The notes beneath the pieces are model-generated. The model saw nothing but the letters and a program-made list of their open reading frames with translations. It ran no database searches and was not told the origin of the DNA. Positions 36,301 to 43,392 of a stretch of DNA of 50,017 nucleotides are shown here, piece by piece; within the stretch, counting starts at the first letter, position 1, and each line of letters opens with the position of its first letter. Source of the DNA: Clostridiales bacterium (GTDB lineage: Bacteria; Bacillota; Clostridia; Christensenellales; Borkfalkiaceae). The stretch is taken from positions 1 through 50,017 of the forward strand of contig JAFLVP010000009.1 in assembly GCA_022508265.1 (NCBI GenBank), in the 5' to 3' direction. A program made the position numbers and the translations under genes.

Positions 36301-37656
36301 CAGCAGCCAAGCTATCTCGCCCGAGTTAAATGCCGCTTCCGTTTTCACTTTTGCGCCGTCGGTATCCGCGTTGTTGATGCCGCCCGCCGCAGTACCCGTC
36401 AGGTAAAAGCAGTTTGAGACCGTGCCTGCGCTGGTGTTCATTATGTTTAGTCCGACCACACCGCCGACATTGCCGCTGCCTGTAACGGCGCCACGGTTAT
36501 AGCCGTTTTTGACCGTGCCGAGCGTGGGTCTTTTGTTTGTGCCGCCGCAGTTTTGGCCCACTAAGCCGCCGACGTTGCTGCTGCCTGTAACGGTAGCCGT
36601 ATTGTAGCAACTCATGATCGAGGCGCCGTCGTCATTTTGTCCCGCAACGCCGCCGATATACTGGCTACCGCTTACAGCGCCTGTATTATAGCACTCAGTG
36701 ATTTTAGCTTGGGCTACGCTCTGTCCCGCAACGCCACCGATATACTGGCTACCGATTACAGCACCTGTATTATAGCACTGCGTGACCGAGCCACCGTTGT
36801 TTTTCCCGACAATACCGCCGACGATAAGATTATTCCCTTCGCCTATTGTGCCTGTATTTCTGCAGTTTGTAATTTTGCTACCGCTGACATTGATGCCAAC
36901 AATGCCACCGACAGTACTGCCCTTGCCCGTACTATCAATCAGTGCAATAGTTCCGGTGTTTTCGCAGTCGATTACTTTAGCATTTGTTCCATAGTTTTGC
37001 CCGACAATGCCACCGGCATACTCGTTCCAACAGCTTACCTCGCCTCTATTGCTGCACTTTGTTATCGTACCGCTGCGATTATATCCCGCGATTCCGCCGA
37101 TAGGTTGACTCGAACTGCCTCCCTTGACGGCTCCTTCAAAAGAGCACATTTCTATGGTGCCTACGTCAAAATAACCGACGATACCGCCCACGTATCCTTT
37201 GCCGCTTACGGTACCCTTAACTGTAAGATTTTTGATAGTGCCATTTTCAACATATCCAAATAAACCTTGCCAGCCCTCAGTACTGTCGATATACAGACCT
37301 GAAATCGTATGATCGGCGCCGTCAAAGGTGCCGGTGAAGTGCTTATCATTATTGGCTCCGATCGGCGACCACGAAACACTTCCCCCGTTCAGATTGGCGC
37401 CGCATACGGTAGAAAGGTCGATGTCCTGTGTCAGTTTGAAATTCTTGCCCCAATCCGAGTTGGTTTGGGAAAGTGCGTATAACTCATCCGCCGACGAAAT
37501 CAGATAGGTATCGCCCTCGGCGTCGCTTCCGTACTCCACCTCTACCGCATATACCGACATCGGTGCAGACATAAGCATTATGCCCGCAACAAAGCACACA
37601 AGTAAACTTAACACAAACACAAGTCCCACATAAAGCTTGCTTTTGATGATTTTCAT
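30394..37656 (-). CDS. Giant surface protein with GLUG and tandem Ig-like repeats, 2420 residues
   Basis: A signal peptide (MKIIKSKLYV plus hydrophobic core, likely cut after VYA) is followed by about 400 residues of GLUG-type repeats (VGGIVGY, IGGVAGQ, VGGLVGQ). An InlB-like module comes next, then 17 tandem repeats of about 80-85 residues. Each repeat starts near NKANQxxFxITGLPxSVTYxD and contains GGSGTGAVTWEVT and VTIKGxGxVEITATK. Three repeats of another Ig-like type (LTAxYGDTLxDVxLPAGW) lead to a membrane segment with four tryptophans (SSFWWWWILLLIVMLI) and a cytoplasmic tail of about 55 residues. There is no LPXTG motif. GLUG and Ig-like repeats are stalk and adhesive modules of surface proteins. 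I start at 37656, where AAGGAAG lies 9 bases upstream, rather than 33 codons earlier. Confidence 0.87.
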   Translation of the reverse strand: MKIIKSKLYVGLVFVLSLLVCFVAGIMLMSAPMSVYAVEVEYGSDAEGDTYLISSADELYALSQTNSDWGKNFKLTQDIDLSTVCGANLNGGSVSWSPIGANNDKHFTGTFDGADHTISGLYIDSTEGWQGLFGYVENGTIKNLTVKGTVSGKGYVGGIVGYFDVGTIEMCSFEGAVKGGSSSQPIGGIAGYNRSGTITKCSNRGEVSCWNEYAGGIVGQNYGTNAKVIDCENTGTIALIDSTGKGSTVGGIVGINVSGSKITNCRNTGTIGEGNNLIVGGIVGKNNGGSVTQCYNTGAVIGSQYIGGVAGQSVAQAKITECYNTGAVSGSQYIGGVAGQNDDGASIMSCYNTATVTGSSNVGGLVGQNCGGTNKRPTLGTVKNGYNRGAVTGSGNVGGVVGLNIMNTSAGTVSNCFYLTGTAAGGINNADTDGAKVKTEAAFNSGEIAWLLQNGQATQAWGQLLKGSEIEKYPVLTDQLPKRVWKASFIKNGETIYVTYVNNGGTIAPPTDDEWYESNGTRFNSTVQITEDTILGLSVRFGAVTNNLITLDYGQSAEQNLDEWLEYEDGSSTEDKFTYTITDYDGLTGAYIEGNLLKIPSGANVKNGGYNLTVKAQEKKPLVDTTVRFTTRAVTDFGNGDVDFAVQVVINKIDQAPLKINDVPTSVTYLDSFVLTTQGGSGTGAVSWKVTAGTDYATINANGEVAINGVGLVEITATKAGGINYNDVSDTISLTVNKANQSAFTIKDIPASVTYKDGSFTLQTDGGSGTGAVSWEVTAGNDYAAISANGTVTIKGAGTVEITATKAGGDNYYDISDKISITINKVNQDDFKITGLPLSVTYGDKDFTLATEGGTGTGAVSWEVTAGKDYAAIDVNGKVSIKGAGTVEITATKSGGNNYNDIIDVISFTVYKANQEAFQITGLPGNVTYGDNDFALSFEGGSGTGAVTWEVTAGNDYATISANGTVTIKGAGTVEITATKAEDANFNAISDKISITINKANQPDFKITGLPQSVTFGDKDIELSTAGGIDGGSVAWEVTQGTLYAEIDSDGNVTIKGVGYVEITATKAGGDNYNDILDVIHFTVNKANQAPFTIKELPDRVTYGDRDFELATEGGTGSGAVTWEVTVGKEYAEINEQSGVVTVKGAGYVEITATKSGGDNYFDIFDTIDFTINKANQTEFKITGLPGYIEYEDSFTLQTDGGSGTGAIAWEVTVGREYAEIDSDGNVTIKGVGYVEITATKSSDLNYNAAIAMISFTANKENQQAFAITGLPVSVTYPDCFTLATKGGTGNGAVAWEVTLGKGFADIDANGKVTINGVGYVEITATKSGGDNYYDISDKVSFTINKANQPDFRIIMLPSYIEYEDVFTLQTDGVKSTGALTWNVSVGREHAEINSDGEVTITGVGYVEITATIAGDDNYNAAIAMVSFTVNKENQAAFAITGLPASVTYLDSFTLATSGGTGAGAVTWKVTVGNEFAEIEETTGKVTIKGVGYVEITVTKSGGNNYNDISDRISFTVNKANQPDFRIIELPSYIKYEDVFTLKTDGSKGKGTITWAVTEGRAYADVAPNGEVTILGVGYVEITATIASDDNYNAAIAMVSFTVNKENQAAFTITKLPASIAYEDVFTLQTNGGTGGGAVTWEVTLGKEFADIDANGKVTISGVGYVEITATKSGGDNYNDISDKVSFTVNKANQAALTISGLLNSVTYGDKDFLLTVSGGSGKGAISWDYTGKVTISATENVATITVNGAGEVTITATKAEDEHYKAISTVISFTVNKANQADFNIIKLPAGVTYTDAPFTIEADGGSGEGAITWKATGNVTISADGKFATITVNGAGEVTITATKAEDENYNAITTIVSFTVNRAHQDAFTIADVPNSVTYGDKDFTLKTQGGSGNGAVTWSVTDGNAFAEIDASGKVTIIGAGEVTITAIKAEDENFNSTLATISFTVNKANQTDFNIIGLPASITFNDGTFTLTADGGSGNGAVTWDFTGKVSLDTVGKTATVTTGGAGEVTITATKAGDDNYNAISTVISFTVNRANQSALIISGLPLGVNYKSKSFTLTADGGSVAGAAIWQVSEGSDFVTIDSNGEVTIKGAGRVEITAVKYGGNDYYDISSVISFTVEKATPEYTIPEGLTAAYGDTLADVVLPAGWAWDDALTTKVGAPGVHSFSATFTHSEAANYNTVTVILTITVVKATPYYTLPANLTATYGDTLGDVALPAGWTWNDALTTNVGKAGQRTFAATFTPNDTENYETVTVALTITVQKAIPQFTVPYGLKAMVGDTLGDVALPAGWTWNDALTTKVGKAGQRTFTATFTPSDTENFETVTIALTITVEAKGASSFWWWWILLLIVMLILFLFVVLLILRNRKKESSEVVVTENTNSQPQAVLQTAGKQQATTQTPAENAPPTIEETTKHR

Positions 37657-37806
37657 TGCCTGTTTCTTCCTTATCTTATACGAATCAAAATGCCGTAATC
37701 GGGTATTGTTTCTTAATATCAAATACCTTATTAAGAACTTTATTGATTTTATCACAATATATCTTTATTCGCAAGTTTATGAAGATTAATTTAGACAAAA
37801 ATTTGT

Positions 37807-37844
37807 AAAAAAATCAGAGCTTATTCCGTCATGGAATAAGCTCT
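37807..37844 (-). terminator. Intrinsic terminator downstream of the RiPP operon
   Basis: AGAGCTTATTCC at 37816-37827 pairs perfectly with GGAATAAGCTCT at 37833-37844. On the minus strand it is followed by GAT and seven T. It lies 220 bases after the UvrA-like gene and just after relic B. The stem shares GCTTATTCC with the terminator at 1989-2019. Confidence 0.85.
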
Positions 37845-37896
37845 AAACTACTAAATATTGTAATAATTTTTCAGTAACCCACTAAATAATCGTAAC

Positions 37897-37964
37897 GATT
37901 ACTTTCTCGGATTTTTAATGTTCGCCTGTACCGATGTACTACTTCAAAGTGCGATCTTTGTTAT
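37897..37964 (-). pseudogene. Relic B: decayed gene 3' end resembling the ppdK tail
   Basis: On the minus strand the last codons read TSVQANIKNPRK and stop at 37899-37901. Seven codons further upstream an in-frame TGA interrupts it, preceded by ITKIAL. It aligns with relic A over about 65 bases, with only synonymous changes in the last nine codons. Relics A and B are direct repeats that flank the second giant surface gene and nothing else. Confidence 0.5.
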
Positions 37965-38063
37965 CTAAGTTAATGTCTTTTTTCGATAATAAAACCTTCC
38001 TCTGCACTTAAGCTTATAATATATGCCACTATAATACAATTCCATAAATATTATATCCGTGAA

Positions 38064-40499
38064 TTAAACAAATTGCCTCAGTGATTTACCGGTGACAGTA
38101 TTTGTTGCCGCCACTTCCTTTGCCGTACCGGTCGCAACGACCGCTCCACCGTCCTTACCCGCACCAGGTCCCATATCGATAATGTAATCTGAACATGCTA
38201 TCAGTTCCATATTATGTTCAACTATGATTATCGAATTGCCTTCAGCAATGAGCTTTTCAAACATAAATACTAAATTTTGTATATCGACAGAATGCAGCCC
38301 GGCCGAAGGCTCATCGAAAATGTATAACACATTTTTAAATTTACTGTTCATTAAATTACCGGCTAATTTTAATCGTTGCGATTCGCCGCCTGACAATTCA
38401 ACAATATTTTGCCCAAGCCGTAAGTAGCCTAAGCTGACATCCTTCAATAATTCAAGCTTTTTTTGAATCTTTTTTTCTTCGTCGAAAAAGTCGCAAGCCG
38501 TATCAACATCAAGGTCGAGTATTTCCGAGATATTCTTACCATGATATTTCACGCCTAAGATTTTGCTATTAAATCTGCGTCCTTCGCAGCAGGGGCATTT
38601 AATTTCCGAATTGCTTACAAAATAATTCGAAAGCTTTATTTTCCCAAACCCGCCACATTGAGGGCAAGCGCCTACTGCAGTATTAAAACTGAATGCCGTT
38701 TCGTCAAGAGCCTGTTTCTCAGCATCTTCCGTATCGGCAAACAGCTTCCTGATATCAGGCATGATTTCACTGTAGGTCGCTACAACAGAACGGGAATTAT
38801 TTCCGATAGGTGACTGGGAACAAAGTATAATTTGCGCCACCTTTTCGCTGTTTACTATCTCAGCTTGCACTGTCGTTCTCGTCTTGGAAACCTGTTTGTT
38901 AATTTTACCGTATTCAACGAGCGAATCGAAAACCAATGAGCTTTTACCTGATCCGCTGATGCCCGTAATTGCCACGACACAATGAAGCGGTATGTCCACG
39001 CTTACATTTTTCAAATTGTTGGAATTTGCGTTGCGAATGCCGATAAAATCGCTCAGATCATACCCACACGGTCTGCTACGCTCAATTTTTAATTGCTTTG
39101 ACAATAATTTTTCTGTTAAACAGGCTGTGTCCTTCAGCCCCTCTTTCGCACCGTTGTAAACGATTTCACCGCCATGATAGGAAGCGCCCGGGCCGAATTC
39201 TATGATGTTGTCCGCAATATCTATAAGTTGCGGATTGTGTTCCACTAACAGTACAGTATTCCCGTTCCCCGCTTGCTGCAGGGCTTTTATTTCGCGAATC
39301 AAATTAGGAATCTCACAATAGTGCAAACCGGTGGATGGTTCATCAAGAATATACAGCACACCCGACATCTTGTTGGATATCAATGTAGAGAGAAATAGCC
39401 GATGCATTTCACCGCCAGATAGCGACGCCGTTTTTCTCGATAAACTTAAGTATGAAATTCCGAGATTGATGATAACCTCGCATTGATCTAAAATTTTACC
39501 AAGCGGAATGCTAATGATATCGTCGCGAAGGTCGCCGAAGTGAATGTTCTTGAGGAAACGATATAGATCGAAAATGGTCATATTCTGCACATCGCAGATA
39601 TTTTTGCCTTCGATTAAAATATTTTGCGCCAAACGGGAGATGCCTGCGCCGTTACAGTCCTCACATACCGAGTATGTGAAAAATTGGGACAACTGCTGTC
39701 TCAGCTTACTGCTGGTAGTCGTTTTGTAGGTTTTAAAAATTTCGTTGACGATTCCATCAAACGCAATTTTATTCTTTTTACTTTTTTGCACACCATATAA
39801 AAGTGCAACTTTAAGCTCGTTGCTGAAGTATTTAATAGGCGTATCCATTGTTGCACCGTATTGCATGACAAAGGATTTGAAGAAATTATACTTGGTAGTG
39901 CCCTTTGTGGGGATCCCATAAAGAAACCCGCCTTCATTGAGCGATAATTCCTGATCGGGATAAATTTTCGTTTCATCGACATCTACGACAACACCTTCTC
40001 CTCCGCACGTTTGGCACATGCCATTAGGCGACATATTGGAAAAAAACGAGGGCGGCAAAACCGCAGGCTTTACGCCGCAGCTGGGACAAGGCATATATGC
40101 CGAAGTGTAAAATTTCAACCCCGCCTTTTGACAATGCGTACAGGATTGTTGACCGACAGACGAAAAGATCGCAAACAAAAAGGAGTTGATATGAGATACG
40201 CTACCTACGGTGCTTAGCGGATTGGATACGTTCCTGATTTGACGAACTGCTACGGTGGGAGGCAACCCGATTGCCATGTCAAAATCGGACGAGCAGGACT
40301 TCGATAAATAAAACGCCTCGCTCGGGTCTAAAATTTCTAAGAATTGGCGACGCCCCTCGCTGTAGACCGTATTAAAGGCAAAGGAAGATTTGCCGGAACC
40401 AGAAACACCGGTTACTGCCGTAATCTTGCCGTAAGGGAAGGAGACATCTATATTTTTGAGGTTGCCCTCTCTGCAACCTATAAACTTGATTTCATTCAC
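38064..40499 (-). CDS. UvrA-like ABC ATPase, short resistance-type form, last gene of the RiPP operon
   Basis: The 811-residue protein has two ABC ATPase halves of UvrA type. Walker A motifs are GVSGSGKSS (31-39) and GISGSGKSS (513-521), and signature motifs are LSGGE (360-364) and LSGGESQR near the end. Zinc-type cysteine pairs lie at 120/123, 138/141, 162/165 and 279/282, with CPQC and CPCC pairs in the second half. True UvrA is about 940 residues; this is shorter, with little room for the UvrB-binding insertion. The short UvrA2/DrrC group includes self-resistance proteins in DNA-targeting antibiotic clusters. It has no membrane segments, so it is not a transporter. It starts with GTG, 14 bases after the B12-type radical SAM gene. 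A role protecting the producer is inferred from location and family. Confidence 0.85.
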   Translation of the reverse strand: MNEIKFIGCREGNLKNIDVSFPYGKITAVTGVSGSGKSSFAFNTVYSEGRRQFLEILDPSEAFYLSKSCSSDFDMAIGLPPTVAVRQIRNVSNPLSTVGSVSHINSFLFAIFSSVGQQSCTHCQKAGLKFYTSAYMPCPSCGVKPAVLPPSFFSNMSPNGMCQTCGGEGVVVDVDETKIYPDQELSLNEGGFLYGIPTKGTTKYNFFKSFVMQYGATMDTPIKYFSNELKVALLYGVQKSKKNKIAFDGIVNEIFKTYKTTTSSKLRQQLSQFFTYSVCEDCNGAGISRLAQNILIEGKNICDVQNMTIFDLYRFLKNIHFGDLRDDIISIPLGKILDQCEVIINLGISYLSLSRKTASLSGGEMHRLFLSTLISNKMSGVLYILDEPSTGLHYCEIPNLIREIKALQQAGNGNTVLLVEHNPQLIDIADNIIEFGPGASYHGGEIVYNGAKEGLKDTACLTEKLLSKQLKIERSRPCGYDLSDFIGIRNANSNNLKNVSVDIPLHCVVAITGISGSGKSSLVFDSLVEYGKINKQVSKTRTTVQAEIVNSEKVAQIILCSQSPIGNNSRSVVATYSEIMPDIRKLFADTEDAEKQALDETAFSFNTAVGACPQCGGFGKIKLSNYFVSNSEIKCPCCEGRRFNSKILGVKYHGKNISEILDLDVDTACDFFDEEKKIQKKLELLKDVSLGYLRLGQNIVELSGGESQRLKLAGNLMNSKFKNVLYIFDEPSAGLHSVDIQNLVFMFEKLIAEGNSIIIVEHNMELIACSDYIIDMGPGAGKDGGAVVATGTAKEVAATNTVTGKSLRQFV

Positions 40500-40513
40500 A
40501 GCGCACCACTTTT

Positions 40514-42091
40514 CTAATAATTTTGAATGATTGACAGGATATTTTTATCAAATCTGCTCGGCTCAATGCCGGGGTCGTCCATAAATACTCTGCCGCCGTA
40601 ACAATACTTATTGTTCTGCGCTCCTGCCATAAATGTATCTACAAGCGCAACATATTTCAGTACGTTGCTATAGCTATGCTCATCATAATACAGCATATTG
40701 ATATCTATATCTTTATTCCACCCTTTCACATACTGTTTCATGAGCTGATCGTATATGGGAGTGCCGGAATATGCGGTAAAGACGGACAGGCTGTAGGAGT
40801 AAATTTTATCCTTATTATTGACCATGAACCTTAGCGTTGCGTCCCTGTCCTCGTCTGTTTCTCCAGGGAACCCGAACATGATATACGCATGAATCCTTAT
40901 GCCGGTTTGTTTTGCCACCGAAAGAAACGTATTGTATTCGTCAACATTCGTGCCCTTTAACATGGCATTTAACACTTTTTGGGAACCGCTTTCAAAACCG
41001 ATCCTCAGCATGCAGCATCCGTTACTTGCTAATTGCGGCAATATTGACGTAAGCGACTTATCCGCTCTTGCGTTTATTCCCCATTTGAATTCGCCGTGAA
41101 TCAGATCTGCTATCTTCAACAAGTCACGCGGGATGATTGCCGCATCGGTAAAGTAGACGTGCGTTATGCCGCATTGGGCAACGAGGGCCCTCAACGAGCG
41201 TACAGTGTCTCCAATTAACTTATTGTCAAGCTTATGCACTTCAACGCTTCTGTCGCCATTGCAAAAACGGCATTTCCCGTAATAGCAACTTGTTCGAAAG
41301 GAAAACGGAATACAACGGGTACGGTTGTCCGTATAATATCGTTCCCACTTTACGTTGGAAAAATCAGGAATCCGCTCTAAATCTACCCTGTATTCTTCGT
41401 TTGCATTGCCACGAGACAGACAGAGGGAGAGTAGCGCGCTTTCACCCGGACCACATATTACGCTATCCGCCAACGCGCCAAACCGACTCATATATTGGTA
41501 TTCACTATTATTCTGCTCGAACAAACTGCCGCCGAAGACGATTCGTATTTGAGAATTGTGCTCTTTTATGCGTTTTGCAATCAATAATGCGAATGGTAGC
41601 TGTGAGAGGAAGGATACGGATAATCCGACAATTGAGTAGCCCAAGCGACAAACATCTGTTATTTCTTCTTCTAAAAGCGGTCCAAATACGGACAGATTTT
41701 CCATACCAATAACAATATCTTCATAGGTTTTCAAACCCGACTGAAAGGTCACTGCACCTGCAGAGAATACAACATTGTTTTGAAGCCTGTTCAATAATTC
41801 TTCTGCCAAAATCAGCTTACTGATTCTATCCTCGCTATCACTTTTATAATTTAACAGCAAGTCTTGATTGGGTATTTCAGTCTTCTTGCACAACGCCAAA
41901 CATTTGTTGAGTTTATCCTGCTTTAGTACATTATGGTAAAACACAACCGAAAGGTCGACCGCATAGGATACTACGCCGTGCTCTTTTAGATAACGGTTTA
42001 ATATGTATGCCCCCAACATCGGCATTGTGACGTCGCCTGGTGGCGGAATTATGAGCGCGATTTCGTGCTTAGGAATCTCATCGTTACTCAT
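40514..42091 (-). CDS. B12-binding-type radical SAM protein of the RiPP operon
   Basis: The 525-residue protein has the plan of B12-dependent radical SAM enzymes. Residues 8-225 resemble a cobalamin-binding Rossmann domain (ALIIPPPGD at the start, IVGLSVSF, RIVFGGS, VICGPGESALL). The radical SAM core follows. Its cluster motif is SCYYGKCRFC with Cys269, Cys274 and Cys277, spaced CX4CX2C instead of the usual CX3CX2C. Later core elements include RIGFESGSQKVLNAMLKG and YIMFGFPGETDED. B12-type enzymes in RiPP pathways often methylate carbon centres, but other reactions are known, so the product is unclear. Its ATG follows directly on the stop codon of the PqqD-like gene (TAAATG). Confidence 0.85.
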   Translation of the reverse strand: MSNDEIPKHEIALIIPPPGDVTMPMLGAYILNRYLKEHGVVSYAVDLSVVFYHNVLKQDKLNKCLALCKKTEIPNQDLLLNYKSDSEDRISKLILAEELLNRLQNNVVFSAGAVTFQSGLKTYEDIVIGMENLSVFGPLLEEEITDVCRLGYSIVGLSVSFLSQLPFALLIAKRIKEHNSQIRIVFGGSLFEQNNSEYQYMSRFGALADSVICGPGESALLSLCLSRGNANEEYRVDLERIPDFSNVKWERYYTDNRTRCIPFSFRTSCYYGKCRFCNGDRSVEVHKLDNKLIGDTVRSLRALVAQCGITHVYFTDAAIIPRDLLKIADLIHGEFKWGINARADKSLTSILPQLASNGCCMLRIGFESGSQKVLNAMLKGTNVDEYNTFLSVAKQTGIRIHAYIMFGFPGETDEDRDATLRFMVNNKDKIYSYSLSVFTAYSGTPIYDQLMKQYVKGWNKDIDINMLYYDEHSYSNVLKYVALVDTFMAGAQNNKYCYGGRVFMDDPGIEPSRFDKNILSIIQNY

Positions 42092-42361
42092 TTATATGAT
42101 CTCGATTAAATCAAGCTTAATACAAGTTTTGATAAAATCCGTTACGACTTTTTCAGTCTCTATGTAGCCAATCCCGCTAAGCTGTTTTGCAATGTCGCCT
42201 ATGGATGATTGCCCGTCGACGAGATGTAAAATTTTCGTTGCGTCCTTATCAAATGAAAAGATTGGCGTCCTGTTCGTAAATACGAGACAACCAAACTCCT
42301 CATCCCGAAACCGAACGCCTGCCTGAATTTGCGGAATCATATTCAGTGAAGTCATATTCAT
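42092..42361 (-). CDS. PqqD-like peptide chaperone (RiPP recognition element)
   Basis: The 89-residue protein has the PqqD-like winged-helix pattern: an N-terminal beta segment (GVRFRDEEFGCLVFTNRTPIFSF), then DKDATKILHLVDGQSSIGDIAKQL and a last helix VVTDFIKTCIKLDLIEII. PqqD-family proteins bind the leader of a precursor peptide and present it to the radical SAM maturase. Its presence among radical SAM genes is one of the best signs that this operon makes a modified peptide. AAGGAG lies 4 bases before the first ATG, or 10 bases before an ATG two codons later. It sits between the second SPASM enzyme and the B12-type enzyme with gaps of 14 and 0 bases. Confidence 0.85.
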   Translation of the reverse strand: MNMTSLNMIPQIQAGVRFRDEEFGCLVFTNRTPIFSFDKDATKILHLVDGQSSIGDIAKQLSGIGYIETEKVVTDFIKTCIKLDLIEII

Positions 42362-42375
42362 ATTTCTCCTTGTGA

Positions 42376-43374
42376 TTATTTAGAACAGAACGAATCGGGC
42401 GTCTCGCGCCAATTACCGTCTTTCATTGCCGAGGCACGGCATCCGCCATGGCAGGCAGCCAATGTGCTGCACTTAAGACATTTCCGAGGCAACTGCTCTT
42501 GTCTAACGAAACAATTAAATACATCCGAATTTCTTTTGATCTCTGAAAGCGGCGTTTCCAAAATATTGCCGCCGAGCGGAATTCGCGTCAACCCGCAGAC
42601 CATAAGATTCCCTTCTACATCGGCATAAAATCTGTCATACCCGTAAGAGCATGTGTTGCACAAATGCTTTAAGTCGGGCGGCACAATGCAAAAAGGCATT
42701 GCTTCTGCGAATTCGATATGCATTTCATTGTGTTGCATAAAGTGCTCTGCAAACCTCATTATGTCAATCATATCATTTTTTTCTATTTCTAAATCATGTG
42801 CCGATTGCCCGATTCCGACAGGTACAAACCGCGTGACAGTCATGAATTTTAACCCTATCGACTGCAGATATTCGACCGTCTTCGGCATAACCTTTTTATT
42901 AAACGCGTTAAGCACAAAATTGCTTGCAACAGGTACCCTTTTATCGCGCAAGTATGCCTTGATTGCATTCGTAGAAGCGTCAAAGCTCCCCTTAATGCCC
43001 GTTAAACTATCATGCGTCTCCGCATCTCCGTGAATGGAAATACTAACGCTCATCGGCCCTATGTCACAAATCCGTTTCACGTTTTCGTCCGTCATCAAAG
43101 CACCGTTTGACAGTATCATGACATTAGGGAAAAGCTCGACGGCCCTGTTTAAGATTTCAAAAAAATCGGGATGCATTAAGGGCTCGCCTCCGGTGAGGGT
43201 AAGCTGCATAATACCCTGCTGCGCAAGCACATCCATCATTTCGAAAACCTTGTGATTGAATCTCGGCTTTTGCGAATTGTAGCAAAAGCGGCATTTGAGA
43301 TTACACGCCTCCGTTAACTCAATTTGAACCAGCAGCGGCTGTATCTCATATAAATGGTCGTATTTTTCCGCCAT
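42376..43374 (-). CDS. Radical SAM/SPASM peptide maturase 2
   Basis: The 332-residue protein has a radical SAM cluster motif CNLKCRFC (Cys24, Cys28, Cys31) and the LTLTGGEPLMHPDF motif, followed by SISIHGDAETHDSLTG. The C-terminal SPASM domain carries CNTCSYG, VCGLTR, and CLKCSTLAACHGGC for auxiliary iron-sulfur clusters. SPASM enzymes typically modify ribosomal peptides, for instance by linking a cysteine sulfur to another residue's carbon. A strong AAGGAGG lies 10 bases before the ATG. It shares the same plan as maturase 1 but is clearly divergent, so the two probably act at different positions or in different reactions on the peptide. Confidence 0.9.
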   Translation of the reverse strand: MAEKYDHLYEIQPLLVQIELTEACNLKCRFCYNSQKPRFNHKVFEMMDVLAQQGIMQLTLTGGEPLMHPDFFEILNRAVELFPNVMILSNGALMTDENVKRICDIGPMSVSISIHGDAETHDSLTGIKGSFDASTNAIKAYLRDKRVPVASNFVLNAFNKKVMPKTVEYLQSIGLKFMTVTRFVPVGIGQSAHDLEIEKNDMIDIMRFAEHFMQHNEMHIEFAEAMPFCIVPPDLKHLCNTCSYGYDRFYADVEGNLMVCGLTRIPLGGNILETPLSEIKRNSDVFNCFVRQEQLPRKCLKCSTLAACHGGCRASAMKDGNWRETPDSFCSK

Positions 43375-43392
43375 ATAACAAAATCCTCCTTT

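Larger units (their letters stand above)
37657..38063. other. Gap between the second giant gene and the RiPP operon
   Basis: This 407-bp stretch has no intact gene. It contains a minus-strand terminator (37807-37844), the coding relic B (37897-37964) and A/T-rich leader of the giant gene. No clear promoter for the giant gene could be placed, although A/T-rich sequence at 37740-37810 is a likely location. Confidence 0.5.

Noticed and set aside
37657-37755. 33-codon upstream extension of the second giant gene
   Set aside because: The ATG at 37656 has a good ribosome site and starts a normal signal peptide.
30053-37964. Insertion-sequence ends flanking the second giant gene
   Set aside because: The repeats are direct, not inverted, encode peptide with synonymous differences, and no transposase lies between them.
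38064-40499. Housekeeping excinuclease UvrA
   Set aside because: It is about 130 residues shorter than UvrA, sits in a peptide operon and has no uvrB or uvrC beside it; a specialised UvrA-like role fits better.
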